Positions 1 through 8,185 of a DNA stretch of 64,000 nucleotides are shown piece by piece. A program made the position numbers and the translations under genes. Below the pieces are notes generated by a model. The model was given only the letters and a program-made list of their open reading frames with translations. It searched no databases and was not told where the DNA came from. Source of the DNA: Aquamicrobium zhengzhouense (GTDB lineage Bacteria; Pseudomonadota; Alphaproteobacteria; Rhizobiales; Rhizobiaceae); assembly GCF_016124105.1 (NCBI RefSeq), contig NZ_JADGMQ010000003.1, positions 186,001 through 250,000 of the forward strand, in the 5' to 3' direction. Position 1 is the stretch's first letter; each line of letters begins with the position of its first letter.

Positions 1-1984
1 TCAGTACACCACCATCGCCATTGTCGGCGTCGTGGTTTTTCTTCTCGCTTGGTGGCTGCTATCGGGGGCAGCAGCAGTTGGGTTTCTGATAGGCGCGGTC
101 CTGTCTGGTGCGGCAGGCTATATTGGCATGCACGTCTCGGTACGTGCGAATGTGAGAACCGCACAGGCGGCTTCCGGTAGCCTCGCTGCCGGGCTTGATC
201 TCGCTTTCAAGGCCGGTGCGATCACCGGCATGTTGGTAGCAGGCCTCGCTCTGCTGGGCGTTGCCGTTTACTACTGGATCCTGATCGGACCGTCAGGCTA
301 CGCGCCATCTGATCGCACAGTGATCGATGCGCTTGTTTCCCTCGGCTTTGGCGCTTCTCTGATCTCCATTTTCGCCCGTCTTGGTGGCGGCATTTTTACC
401 AAGGGTGCCGACGTTGGCGGTGACCTCGTTGGAAAGGTTGAAGCTGGTATCCCCGAGGATGATCCCCGCAATCCGGCCACCATCGCCGACAATGTGGGCG
501 ATAATGTCGGTGACTGCGCTGGCATGGCCGCTGACCTGTTTGAAACCTACGCGGTGACGGTTGTGGCGACTATGGTGCTCGCAGCAATCTTCTTCGCTGG
601 ATCAGACGTTCTCGCGTCGGTGATGATCTATCCGCTGGCGATTTGCGGCGCTTGCATCATCACGTCGATTATCGGGACGTTCTTCGTCAAGCTTGGTGCG
701 AACGGCTCGATTATGGGCGCCCTTTACAAGGGGTTGATCGTCACTGGACTTCTGACGGTTGTTGGCGTCGCGATTGCCAATCAGCTTACGATTGGCTGGG
801 GAGAGCTTGGCGTCGTGGCGGGCCAATCGATTACCGGCACCGCACTGTTCGTCTGCGGCCTGATCGGTCTTGTCGTGACCGGACTGATCGTGGTCATCAC
901 CGAGTACTACACCGGGACCAACAAGCGGCCTGTAAACTCGATTGCGCAGGCCTCGGTGACTGGGCACGGCACGAACGTGATCCAGGGGCTCGCAGTCTCG
1001 CTCGAATCAACGGCGCTTCCGGCTATTGTCATCGTCGGCGGCATCCTGGCCACGTTCCAGCTTGCCGGTCTGTTCGGAACCGCCATTGCCGTTACGACCA
1101 TGCTGGGCCTCGCTGGCATGATTGTGGCTCTCGATGCCTTCGGGCCGGTTACGGACAACGCTGGTGGTATTGCCGAAATGTCTGGCCTGCCGCCCGAGGT
1201 GCGCCAGTCTACGGACGCGCTTGATGCGGTGGGGAACACCACAAAGGCCGTGACAAAGGGCTATGCGATTGGTTCGGCGGGCCTTGGCGCGCTGGTGCTC
1301 TTCGCAGCATATTCCTACGATCTGGAATATTTTGCCGCGAACAGTGATCGCTATCCGTATTTCGCCGGGATTGGCGACATCTCGTTCTCACTGTCGAACC
1401 CGTATGTCGTCGCGGGACTCATCTTCGGCGGGCTTATCCCTTACCTGTTCGGCGGCATCGCCATGACGGCTGTTGGACGCGCAGCCGGGTCGATTGTCGA
1501 GGAAGTGCGCAAGCAGTTCCGCGAAGATCCCGGCATCATGGCCGGCACCTCTAAGCCGAACTATGCACGCGCGGTGGATATTCTCACGCGAGCGGCGATC
1601 AAGGAAATGATCATTCCTTCGCTTCTGCCTGTCCTCGCACCACTCGTCGTCTATTTCGGAGTGCTTCTGATCTCCGGATCCAAGGCCTCAGCCTTCGCGG
1701 CGCTGGGAGCGTCGTTGCTCGGTGTGATCGTTAACGGTCTGTTCGTGGCAATTTCCATGACCTCCGGTGGCGGCGCATGGGACAATGCGAAAAAGTCGTT
1801 CGAGGATGGCTTTACCGACAAGGACGGTGTGAAACACTTGAAGGGATCCGAAGCGCATAAGGCATCGGTTACAGGTGACACCGTTGGCGACCCTTACAAG
1901 GATACGGCAGGGCCTGCGGTAAATCCCGCAATCAAGATCACCAACATCATGGCCTTGCTGCTGCTGGCGGTCATGGCGAACTAG
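1..1984 (+). CDS. hppA: Membrane-bound proton-pumping pyrophosphatase, 5' end cut by window
   Basis: Integral membrane H+-PPase: hydrolyses pyrophosphate and pumps protons across the inner membrane. The reading frame is open from base 2 ([10 protein letters not shown]...), so the gene starts outside the window and about 50 of the usual ~710 residues are missing; the GTG at 32 is not the true start. Visible signatures are the substrate-site stretch [12 protein letters not shown] with [20 protein letters not shown] just after it, and many hydrophobic helices up to the C-terminal LLLAVMAN. The motif GNTTKAVT (Lys codon 1244-1246, Thr codon 1253-1255) carries the Lys/Thr pair that marks the K+-independent subfamily; K+-dependent enzymes have Ala there. 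A strong terminator follows the stop codon. Very secure. Confidence 0.97.
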   Translation, partial: QYTTIAIVGVVVFLLAWWLLSGAAAVGFLIGAVLSGAAGYIGMHVSVRANVRTAQAASGSLAAGLDLAFKAGAITGMLVAGLALLGVAVYYWILIGPSGYAPSDRTVIDALVSLGFGASLISIFARLGGGIFTKGADVGGDLVGKVEAGIPEDDPRNPATIADNVGDNVGDCAGMAADLFETYAVTVVATMVLAAIFFAGSDVLASVMIYPLAICGACIITSIIGTFFVKLGANGSIMGALYKGLIVTGLLTVVGVAIANQLTIGWGELGVVAGQSITGTALFVCGLIGLVVTGLIVVITEYYTGTNKRPVNSIAQASVTGHGTNVIQGLAVSLESTALPAIVIVGGILATFQLAGLFGTAIAVTTMLGLAGMIVALDAFGPVTDNAGGIAEMSGLPPEVRQSTDALDAVGNTTKAVTKGYAIGSAGLGALVLFAAYSYDLEYFAANSDRYPYFAGIGDISFSLSNPYVVAGLIFGGLIPYLFGGIAMTAVGRAAGSIVEEVRKQFREDPGIMAGTSKPNYARAVDILTRAAIKEMIIPSLLPVLAPLVVYFGVLLISGSKASAFAALGASLLGVIVNGLFVAISMTSGGGAWDNAKKSFEDGFTDKDGVKHLKGSEAHKASVTGDTVGDPYKDTAGPAVNPAIKITNIMALLLLAVMAN

Positions 1985-1998
1985 CGGTCCGCAAACGC

Positions 1999-2037
1999 AA
2001 TCGGCCGCAGGGAGACCCATTGCGGCCGATTGGTTTT
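1999..2037 (+). terminator. Intrinsic terminator after hppA
   Basis: Perfect 11-bp stem (AATCGGCCGCA, 1999-2009, with TGCGGCCGATT, 2021-2031), an 11-nt loop and then GGTTTT. It lies 15 bp past the hppA stop codon. Confidence 0.85.
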
Positions 2038-2051
2038 ATCCTGACGCTAGA

Positions 2052-2201
2052 TCAAAAGTTATGCCTTTCTGACGAAGGATTGCGTCGGCCCATCCGGTTT
2101 GGAGCCGAAATCAGCGCGACCGGCTTTCGTGACTGATTTTCCTTCATGATCACGTAGCCAATCCAGGCGAGGCTTCCGACAAAGAGCATTTTCAGCATCA
2201 T
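2052..2201 (-). CDS. Small single-pass membrane protein, 49 aa
   Basis: Unrecognised small protein. It begins MMLKMLFVGSLAWIGYVIMK, which is one hydrophobic segment (about residues 4-19), followed by a hydrophilic, mostly basic tail ending SSERHNF. The start is backed by a good ribosome-binding site, AAGGAGAAAG, ending directly before the ATG codons at 2201/2198. The second ATG is equally possible (48 aa). It lies on the strand opposite to hppA and the PepSY gene, with its stop 15 bp from the hppA terminator. The hydrophobic N-terminus could be an anchor or an uncleaved signal. No function can be assigned; coding status rests on the RBS, the membrane segment and the otherwise empty interval. 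Confidence 0.55.
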   Translation of the reverse strand: MMLKMLFVGSLAWIGYVIMKENQSRKPVALISAPNRMGRRNPSSERHNF

Positions 2202-2318
2202 CTTTCTCCTTTCGCCTCCAACAGCGGAGGGCAGAGATCGGTTCCGCGAATTAACCGTGGAACGGCATGCGCCGCTTCTCGTTCATCATCTCCAGGAGAT
2301 CGATCAACAGGAGCGAGC

Positions 2319-2591
2319 ATGTTGAAGAAGTTGGCATTAGCGGGAGCTCTAACTTTTCTGACGCTGGGTGGTGCTCAGGCACAGAATGAGAATCAAAACG
2401 CCACGACAGCTGATTCACGCAAGCCGTCAGAGATTCTCGCGCTCATCGAAGGGCGCAATGATTTCGCGCGACTCGAGGAGATGAAATGGGATGACGATGG
2501 CTACTACGAAATCGTCTATCACACGGCTGACAAAGCGCGGGTGGAGATAAATATTGACGCGAAGACAGGAGAGCCCGTTGACGGGCGGTGA
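2319..2591 (+). CDS. Small periplasmic PepSY-like protein
   Basis: A 90-residue protein with a clear Sec signal peptide (MLKKLALAGALTFLTLGGAQA, cleavage after AQA near residue 21). The mature part, with KPSEILALIEGRNDFARLEE then WDDDGYYEIVYHT and a final DAKTGEPVDG, has the helix-strand layout and the closing DxxTGE of PepSY_2-like domains. Such domains are usually periplasmic and are thought to inhibit proteases or bind peptides; the role here is unknown. The start is preceded by AGGAGCGAGC. Single gene; the next feature downstream is tRNA-Asn on the other strand. Confidence 0.8.
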   Translation: MLKKLALAGALTFLTLGGAQAQNENQNATTADSRKPSEILALIEGRNDFARLEEMKWDDDGYYEIVYHTADKARVEINIDAKTGEPVDGR

Positions 2592-2623
2592 GGCGCTAAG
2601 CGACCTTTTCTCTTGAAGAGAGG

Positions 2624-2698
2624 TGGCTCCCCGGGCCGGATTCGAACCAGCGACCAACCGGTTAACAGCCGGTTGCTCTACCGCTGAGCTACCGGGGA
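2624..2698 (-). tRNA. tRNA-Asn (GTT)
   Basis: On the minus strand a complete cloverleaf of 75 nt: acceptor TCCCCGG paired with CCGGGGA, anticodon loop CTGTTAA (anticodon GTT), T-arm GGTTCGAATCC and an encoded 3' CCA. Confidence 0.97.
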
Positions 2699-2854
2699 AT
2701 GGCCTGCTCACGTGAACGAGGCTGCGTATACAAAGCCTTTTCTGATTTGCCAAGCCCTATCTGCACTTTTCGTGTTTTTTCCTGTCTCGCGCTGGTGTTT
2801 CCACATTTGGCGTCTCATATCTGGCCGGGTTCAGCGTGTGAAAAGTGAAACACC

Positions 2855-3130
2855 ATGTGCATCGATGAGCAGGAACGTCGCCCGAGACGAAAGATATCGC
2901 TGTTGGGGCGTGAGATTCTGCTGCCAGAATCGCGTGCTCTACGAGTCACGATCGGAATCGCGCTGGTTTTCGGTGGTTGCCTCGGCTTTTTGCCGATTCT
3001 CGGCTTCTGGATGATTCCGCTCGGCCTTTTGATTCTGTCTTACGAGTTCGCATTGGTACGCCGGTGGCGGCGCCGATCCGCCGTCTGGTGGGCTCAAAAA
3101 CGGAATCGCCGGCCCAACAGGCCTCGTTAA
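2855..3130 (+). CDS. Small membrane protein, PGPGW-like
   Basis: A 91-residue protein with two closely spaced hydrophobic helices (about residues 29-47 and 49-66: RVTIGIALVFGGCLGFLP and GFWMIPLGLLILSYEFALV) between a basic N-terminus (ERRPRRK) and a very basic tail (RRWRRRSAVWW...RNRRPNRPR). This hairpin with a flanking Arg/Trp cluster matches small inner-membrane proteins of the PGPGW type found in proteobacteria; function unknown. The ATG has only a weak ribosome-binding site (AAAGTGAAA), so the exact start is uncertain. A frame opening at 2712 overlaps it out of phase and shows no protein-like character. Confidence 0.7.
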   Translation: MCIDEQERRPRRKISLLGREILLPESRALRVTIGIALVFGGCLGFLPILGFWMIPLGLLILSYEFALVRRWRRRSAVWWAQKRNRRPNRPR

Positions 3131-3147
3131 GACCAGGACATGCCCAT

Positions 3148-3564
3148 TCAGCCCACAGGGTCAGTACGAATCCGTGGAATGTCGGCACGACTCTTCCTGC
3201 CGTCCCGCAATACGATCAATCCGAACATGAGGACGCCAATGAAGACGATTATGGACGCAACGGCTACAATCGGCTCCAAGGCGGGATTGCCCGTTACCAG
3301 CAGATAGAGGGAAGGGGTCATCAGGACCACGCCGAAGGTGTAGGTGTAAAACTGAACCCTGGCGAGGCGTCTTGCAGCGCCGTCAGGGTTAAGCGCGTGG
3401 TAGGTCCCGAAGATGGCCATCGTCACCCAACCAAGCAGGTTGATGTGCGCGTGCGCACCTACTGCACTATGGTCGTGACTGATTGACATATGCAGCCCAA
3501 CGAGAACGCCAGCGATTAAAAAACCGAGCGCGCAAAGATAGTACATTCTTGAAATCAGCGGCAT
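3148..3564 (-). CDS. Stand-alone CcoN-like (heme-copper oxidase subunit I-like) membrane protein
   Basis: A 138-residue protein with four predicted membrane helices. It contains HMSISHDHSAVGAHAHINLLGW followed by GTYH, the histidine-rich pattern seen around the first helices of cbb3-type oxidase subunit I, but it is far shorter than a true subunit I (~480 aa) and has no room for the binuclear centre. Small homologues of this kind occur in many proteobacteria, often labelled cytochrome-c oxidase. Heme binding through the HxH pair is plausible but unproven. The start at 3564 has GGGGAGGAC upstream. It is convergent with the gene before it, with a 17-bp gap. Confidence 0.75.
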   Translation of the reverse strand: MPLISRMYYLCALGFLIAGVLVGLHMSISHDHSAVGAHAHINLLGWVTMAIFGTYHALNPDGAARRLARVQFYTYTFGVVLMTPSLYLLVTGNPALEPIVAVASIIVFIGVLMFGLIVLRDGRKSRADIPRIRTDPVG

Positions 3565-3822
3565 CGTGTGTCCTCCCCGAACCGCAAGATGCCGACCTTA
3601 ACTCCCGTCTGGGTCTCAGTGCTACTGACCGGCGGTTGAAGTCCGCGCTGAGTCGCAAAACGAGGTTCCTACAAGAATCATCTCTTTGGCGGATCCGATA
3701 CCGCAACAGACGTAAGTAGCCGAGTTGCGGCGGTGAATGGGTGTATGCATGGCTCTCGCCACTGTCTCATTCCATATATCGAGTGTCCGCCAACGATATT
3801 TCGTATAATGGCCCGTGCCCGC
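3565..3822. other. Intergenic stretch without a supported gene
   Basis: No frame here has a ribosome-binding site together with protein-like composition. The frames that cross it are Arg/Ser-rich shadows. It should hold the promoter of the CcoN-like gene on the minus strand, but I could not identify one with confidence. An isolated TATAAT at about 3804-3809 has no matching -35 box. Confidence 0.5.
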
Positions 3823-3851
3823 TTGACGGGTTCCATTACCTAACATATTGA
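3823..3851 (+). promoter_or_regulatory. Candidate sigma-70 promoter of tRNA-Cys
   Basis: TTGACG (3823-3828), a 17-bp spacer and TATTGA (3846-3851), placing transcription start about 20 bp before the mature tRNA-Cys. Confidence 0.6.
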
Positions 3852-3877
3852 GACCGCGGAACGTTTGGAAACGTTAA

Positions 3878-3951
3878 GGCCTCGTGGCGGAGTGGTTACG
3901 CAGAGGACTGCAAATCCTTGCACGCCGGTTCGATTCCGGCCGAGGCCTCCA
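3878..3951 (+). tRNA. tRNA-Cys (GCA)
   Basis: 74-nt cloverleaf: acceptor GGCCTCG with CGAGGCC, anticodon loop CTGCAAA (anticodon GCA), T-arm GGTTCGATTCC and encoded CCA. Confidence 0.97.
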
Positions 3952-4007
3952 ATCCTTCTTATACGTTCCAGCCGATGCAATTCGCGTAGCGCCAGACAGG
4001 TTGAGTG

Positions 4008-4682
4008 ATGACGGTCGATTTTCAGCAGCTTCGGGTGAAGATGGTCGACGGTCAGGTCCGTACCACCGACGTCACGCAGGTCAGCCTGCTCGCCGCGATG
4101 CTGTCCGTTCCACGCGAAGAGTATGTTCCTGAGGAACGTCGCGCGCTTGCCTATATCGACGAGGACATTGAGCTCGCGCCGGCGGGTGAGGGTGCAGAGG
4201 CTCGTTACCTCATGGAGCCGTCGCCGTTCGCCAAAATGGTTCAGGTCGCGGAGATTCGTCCAGGCGATCGGGTGCTCGATGTCGCGTGTGGAACCGGCTA
4301 TTCGAGTGCCGTCCTCGCGCGCCTGGCGTCCGAAGTCATTGCTTTGGAGAGCATCGCCACGGTGGCAGAGCGTGCCAAGTCGATCCTTGAGGCGCAGGGC
4401 GTGGGCAATGTCGAAGTTGTCCAGGGAGCGCTTGCTGAAGGGCATTGCGTCAAGGCTCCCTACGATGTCATCGTCATCAACGGCTCCGTTGATGAGGTCT
4501 CGAAGGAACTGTTCGATCAACTCGCTGAAGGCGGTCGCTTGGTTGCAGTCGTCGGCACCGGCAATGCTGGTCGCGCCGCGATCTACGTAAAGGACGACGG
4601 ACACGTATCAGCTCGTACAGTATTCAATGCAGCTGTGCGTCCTTTGGCTGAGTTCGCTCGCACAATCGCTTTCGAATTCTAA
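4008..4682 (+). CDS. Pcm-like SAM-dependent methyltransferase, non-canonical
   Basis: A 224-residue cytoplasmic protein of the protein-L-isoaspartate O-methyltransferase superfamily. The SAM-binding motif I is VLDVACGTGYSSAVLARLA (about residues 90-108), followed by VIALESI and YDVIVINGSVDEVSKELFDQL, with the C-terminal GGRLVAVVGTG strand. The SQP-type motif that supplies the catalytic Ser/Thr in true Pcm is replaced by MEPSPF, so isoaspartyl repair cannot be assumed. A second Pcm-like gene sits at 54833. I prefer ATG 4008 to GTG 4005. It lies 192 bp upstream of tolC, an association common in rhizobia. The substrate is unknown. Confidence 0.85.
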   Translation: MTVDFQQLRVKMVDGQVRTTDVTQVSLLAAMLSVPREEYVPEERRALAYIDEDIELAPAGEGAEARYLMEPSPFAKMVQVAEIRPGDRVLDVACGTGYSSAVLARLASEVIALESIATVAERAKSILEAQGVGNVEVVQGALAEGHCVKAPYDVIVINGSVDEVSKELFDQLAEGGRLVAVVGTGNAGRAAIYVKDDGHVSARTVFNAAVRPLAEFARTIAFEF

Positions 4683-4708
4683 GCTTTTCACGAAAAAAGT
4701 CTTGGAAT

Positions 4709-4724
4709 GTTACCGATCGGTAAC
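4709..4724. promoter_or_regulatory. Perfect 16-bp palindrome upstream of tolC, candidate operator
   Basis: GTTACCGATCGGTAAC is perfectly self-complementary. It begins one base after TTGGAA (4703-4708), a possible -35 element, and ends 150 bp before the tolC start. The symmetry and size suit a TetR- or MarR-type dimer; no regulator gene is adjacent. Confidence 0.45.
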
Positions 4725-4835
4725 GCCACCTCGCGCAAACTTTGTGTATTGTCCCGCTTGATTTCTCCCGGTAGTCATATGCCGGTTGGCTCATCAGGCG
4801 CGCTCCGGCGCGGGGGATGGTTTGCGTTCAACTGG

Positions 4836-4849
4836 GGCAGGTACCTGCC
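4836..4849. promoter_or_regulatory. Perfect 14-bp palindrome in the tolC leader
   Basis: GGCAGGTACCTGCC lies 25 bp before the tolC start. It could be an operator or, in RNA, a small hairpin near the ribosome-binding site. A 27-codon frame (ATG 4779 to TGA 4862) overlaps it and ends 12 bp before the tolC start, but it has a poor ribosome-binding site. Confidence 0.35.
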
Positions 4850-4874
4850 TCAGCGCTTTTGAAAGAGGTGGCAC

Positions 4875-6248
4875 TTGTTTTCTGTCCGCAAAGGTTTGTT
4901 TGCCGCGTTGCTGTCTGGGGTCGCGCTGGCATCGACACCGTCGTTCGGTGAAACGTTGCAGGGTGCCATGTCGAAGGCATACACCAACAATGCCAGCTTG
5001 AATGCGGCGCGTGCCGGGGTTCGGGTCACGGATGAAGGTGTTGCGATCGCGAAGTCGGGCTGGCGACCCGCCATTGGTGCGAGCGGCAGCCTTACCTACA
5101 CGAAAAACTCAGGTGTCGAGATTCGCACCGGCTCGTTCGGTGTCCAGATTCAGCAGTCGATTTTTGACGGCTTTCAGACGCTGAATTCGGTCCGGTCCGC
5201 CGAATCTCGCGTCCGCGCCTCAAATGAGAGCTTGCGCAACAGCGAGCAGGATATCCTCTTCAATGCCGCTGCAGCGTATGTGGATGTTCTGCGCGACCGA
5301 CAGATTGCCAACTTCCGCGAGCGCAATCTTGCGTTTCTCGGTGAGCAGGTCCGTGCAGCCAACTCTCGCCTCGAAGTAGGTGAGGGCACGCGAACAGACG
5401 TTGCCCAAGCGCGTGCACAGCAGGCAGCCGCTGTTGCCCAGCTCAGTGCAGCTCGCGCTCAGCTGCAATCTAGTGAGGCAACTTACTACCAGCTTGTCGG
5501 CGATCGTCCGGGCAAGCTCGATGTGGCCCGTGCTGCCAGCCATCTGGTTCCTGCTTCGCTGGAGCAGGCGCAGGCCATCGCGCTGTCCGAGCATCCGGCA
5601 GTGCGTGCCAGTGAACACCTCGTGGACGCAGCCGCATTCCAGGTAAAGCAGGCGGAGGGTTCGCTGCTGCCGCAGTTGAGTGCTCAGGCCGGTGTCTCCT
5701 CCAGCGACCGGAAGACCTATTCGGACCTTCCCGGCGTGCGTGAACAGGATGGGAGCTCCACCACGGCTTCTATTGGCCTGAACCTTTCGATTCCGATCTA
5801 TCAGGGTGGGCGCACCTCAGCGACGATCCGCCAGGCGAAGGAATCGCTCGGCCAGGCGCGCATTGAGGTTGATGTCGCTCGCGACCGTGTACGTCAGGCT
5901 GTTACCGCGGCTTGGGCGCAATATGTGGCTGCCCAGCAGATGGTCTCTGCCGGCCGTGAGCTTGTCTCAGCAGCGCAGCTTGCGCTCAGCGGCGTTGTTG
6001 AGGAGAGAAACGTGGGTCAGCGCACCACGCTCGACGTACTCAACGCGCAGGCGGATGTGATTTCCGCACAGATCAGCCTGGCAGGTTCGGAACGCGACGT
6101 GGTCGCAGCAAGCTACGCGATCCTCTCCTCGATGGGCCGCCTTGCTCCGGATCGTCTCGGCCTGAACGTCGCGCTTTACGACCCCACCGAGCATTATGAT
6201 GCCGTGAAGAACAAGTGGGTAGGAACGCGGACGCCTGACGGCCGCTGA
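4875..6248 (+). CDS. tolC: TolC-family outer-membrane efflux protein
   Basis: Outer-membrane channel-tunnel of type I secretion and RND efflux systems. The protein has 457 residues, with a signal peptide (MFSVRKGLFAALLSGVALASTPSFG, cleavage near residue 25) and then ETLQGAMSKAYTNNASLNAAR, the typical TolC start. Two long repeats follow, each rich in Ala/Gln helices (about 60-230 and 260-425), including GEGTRTDVAQARAQ and its counterpart VGQRTTLDVLNAQADV. The start is a TTG: an in-frame TGA lies at 4860-4862, and AGAGG sits 6 bp before the TTG. No inner-membrane or adaptor partner is encoded nearby, so it probably serves several systems. Two palindromes upstream suggest regulation. Confidence 0.95.
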   Translation: MFSVRKGLFAALLSGVALASTPSFGETLQGAMSKAYTNNASLNAARAGVRVTDEGVAIAKSGWRPAIGASGSLTYTKNSGVEIRTGSFGVQIQQSIFDGFQTLNSVRSAESRVRASNESLRNSEQDILFNAAAAYVDVLRDRQIANFRERNLAFLGEQVRAANSRLEVGEGTRTDVAQARAQQAAAVAQLSAARAQLQSSEATYYQLVGDRPGKLDVARAASHLVPASLEQAQAIALSEHPAVRASEHLVDAAAFQVKQAEGSLLPQLSAQAGVSSSDRKTYSDLPGVREQDGSSTTASIGLNLSIPIYQGGRTSATIRQAKESLGQARIEVDVARDRVRQAVTAAWAQYVAAQQMVSAGRELVSAAQLALSGVVEERNVGQRTTLDVLNAQADVISAQISLAGSERDVVAASYAILSSMGRLAPDRLGLNVALYDPTEHYDAVKNKWVGTRTPDGR

Positions 6249-6276
6249 TAGCGACGCTTCGCACCCGAGAATTAGG

Positions 6277-6312
6277 AAAAGCGGCTGACGGTAAACGCAG
6301 CCGCTTTTTTGT
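6277..6312 (+). terminator. Intrinsic terminator after tolC
   Basis: AAAAGCGGCTG (6277-6287) pairs perfectly with CAGCCGCTTTT (6298-6308); a T run continues to 6310. It lies 28 bp past the tolC stop. Confidence 0.88.
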
Positions 6313-6426
6313 TTTCCTTCTACCGCCGATGCGCTCCATCCTTAGGTGAGGCGCGGATTTACCGGCAGAGCAATGCCGCTGACCGCGCGCGCCTCAAAGA
6401 GGACGCGCTGACGGCTGCAGGCTTGC

Positions 6427-8064
6427 TTACTGCTGGTGCAGTTCTACGACGCCCTTTGGATGAATGTCCCATTCTCGGCGGCCTGTTGGGCGCTCGATCA
6501 TCCGGTGGACCGTTGGCGGGTGCTCACCGGCATGCAGCCGGCGGATTTCGTCGCTGACGAGAGCATCTGCATGGGTCATGCGCTGATTGTAGCGGACATA
6601 TTCAAGCCACGTCGGCAGATGATAGCTTTCCATCCAGCGTTCCGGATGCTCCAGATCCCGCATCAGGCTCCAGCGGCGAGCGCCATCCCGCTTCCTGATC
6701 CGCCTTCGCTCCCCCATCATTGCAAGGAAGGTGGGCGTGTCCTTCTCATCAATGATGTATTCGATCACGATCTTCACCGGGCCGCTTCGCGGGGTGATGT
6801 CCAGCTCGAGAGCAGGCTCCTTCCAACGGTTTATCGGGTCGAGGTTGAGGGATTCCAGCGCCGGCAGCGCGATAGACTTTATCAGGCCGACGGCTGCACC
6901 CGCGGCCATCACAAGGGCAGCGATTTGCAATGCCGCTTCAGGGCCCGATGTGTCGGCGATGCTTCCCCATACCCAGCTGCCGATTGCCATCCCGCCAAAC
7001 GTACATGTGTGATAGAGCGACAGCGCGCGGCCGACGACCCAGCGCGGCGTTGAGAGTTGAACGGTGATGTTGAAGCTGGACAGCGAAATCACCCAGCATG
7101 CACCCGCCAGAAGCAAAACCGCCACTGACAAGATCGCGCCAGGTGCGAAGGAGAGCGTCAAGGCAGAGACCGCAAAGCCGATGAAGCCTAGCCGGGCAAT
7201 TGCCTCAGTTGTCATGTGCTCGCGCAGATAGCCGCTGGCGACAGCGCCACCAACTGCACCGACGCCGAACGCCCCGAACAGCACTCCATAGAGGAATGCG
7301 CCGCCGTCCAGCATATCACGCGCAACGATCGGCAGAAGCGCCACGATGGTGATTACACTGCCGCCGAACCAGAACCCGCGGTACAATACCTTCTGCAGGT
7401 TTGGCGACATCGCCACGTAACGAAGCCCCGCCACAATGGCGAGGCCGAGTGGTTCGCGGGGGAGAGTCGATGCGCGTGGTGCCGGCTTCCATCGGACCAG
7501 CACGATCAGTAGCGCGATATAACTTACAGCATTCACCGCGAAGGCGGCGGCGGCGCCGAAAGCGGCGACGATTGCACCGCCGATTGCCGGCCCGACGCTT
7601 CGAGTGAGGTTGAACCCCATGCTGTTGATCGCGACTGCTGCCGGGATGACGTCGCGTGGAACCATATCACCGACCGACGCCTGCCATGACGGGTTGTACA
7701 GCGCTGTCCCGCAGCCGATCATAAATGTGAAGGTGAGGAGCAGCCAAGGTGTCAGCATGTCTTCATAAGCGAAGACCGCTAAAACGATGGATATGAAGAA
7801 CATGAAGCCCTGGGCGAGCAGCATCACGCGACGCCGGTTGAAGTTGTCCGCAATCGCCCCGGCCACCACGGAGAACAGCATGATCGGCATTGCCGTGGAT
7901 GCTTGAACCAATGCCACCATGTCCGCTGAAGACGATATGATCGTCATCAGCCACGCTGCGCCGACCGTCTGGATCAGCGAGCCGAAGTTGGAGGCGAGGC
8001 TGGCAGACCAGATTGAACGAAAAACCGGTTGGCGAAATGGAGCGAGTGGAGATGCAGATGACAC
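6427..8064 (-). CDS. MFS transporter of the MFS_3 (EntS-like) family with C-terminal soluble domain
   Basis: A 545-residue inner-membrane exporter. Residues ~10-410 form the twelve-helix MFS unit (FRSIWSASLASNFGSLIQTV, DNFNRRRVML loop, NPSWQASVGDMVPRDVIPAA). Residues ~425-545 form a soluble domain (VKIVIEYIIDEKDTPTFLAM ... RRIRKRDGARRW ... VRYNQRMTHADALVSDEIR) that resembles the antibiotic-monooxygenase-like ferredoxin fold seen in this family. Substrates of relatives include siderophores and drugs; the substrate here is unknown. The start is a GTG with a weak ribosome-binding site, so the N-terminus may differ by some residues. It is not a Wzx/MATE flippase and is unlikely to flip the polysaccharide of the adjoining cluster. 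Confidence 0.9.
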   Translation of the reverse strand: MSSASPLAPFRQPVFRSIWSASLASNFGSLIQTVGAAWLMTIISSSADMVALVQASTAMPIMLFSVVAGAIADNFNRRRVMLLAQGFMFFISIVLAVFAYEDMLTPWLLLTFTFMIGCGTALYNPSWQASVGDMVPRDVIPAAVAINSMGFNLTRSVGPAIGGAIVAAFGAAAAFAVNAVSYIALLIVLVRWKPAPRASTLPREPLGLAIVAGLRYVAMSPNLQKVLYRGFWFGGSVITIVALLPIVARDMLDGGAFLYGVLFGAFGVGAVGGAVASGYLREHMTTEAIARLGFIGFAVSALTLSFAPGAILSVAVLLLAGACWVISLSSFNITVQLSTPRWVVGRALSLYHTCTFGGMAIGSWVWGSIADTSGPEAALQIAALVMAAGAAVGLIKSIALPALESLNLDPINRWKEPALELDITPRSGPVKIVIEYIIDEKDTPTFLAMMGERRRIRKRDGARRWSLMRDLEHPERWMESYHLPTWLEYVRYNQRMTHADALVSDEIRRLHAGEHPPTVHRMIERPTGRREWDIHPKGVVELHQQ

Positions 8065-8185
8065 GATTTAAAAGAGACCCCATAAAATTATGCAGCTGGT
8101 GCGGGCGCACCTAGCGTAACTCAACTTTTCGATTCGAGCTTAGCGAATTTGCAAGGCCGAATTTCGGCTGGGTTGGCGGCAACGC

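Noticed and set aside
2712-3014. 100-codon frame overlapping the PGPGW-like gene
   Set aside because: Out of phase with the more protein-like 2855-3130 frame; Cys/Arg/Ser-rich without pattern.
6427-8064. Wzx flippase for the polysaccharide cluster
   Set aside because: The protein is MFS_3-type with a C-terminal soluble domain, not of the MATE/Wzx fold.
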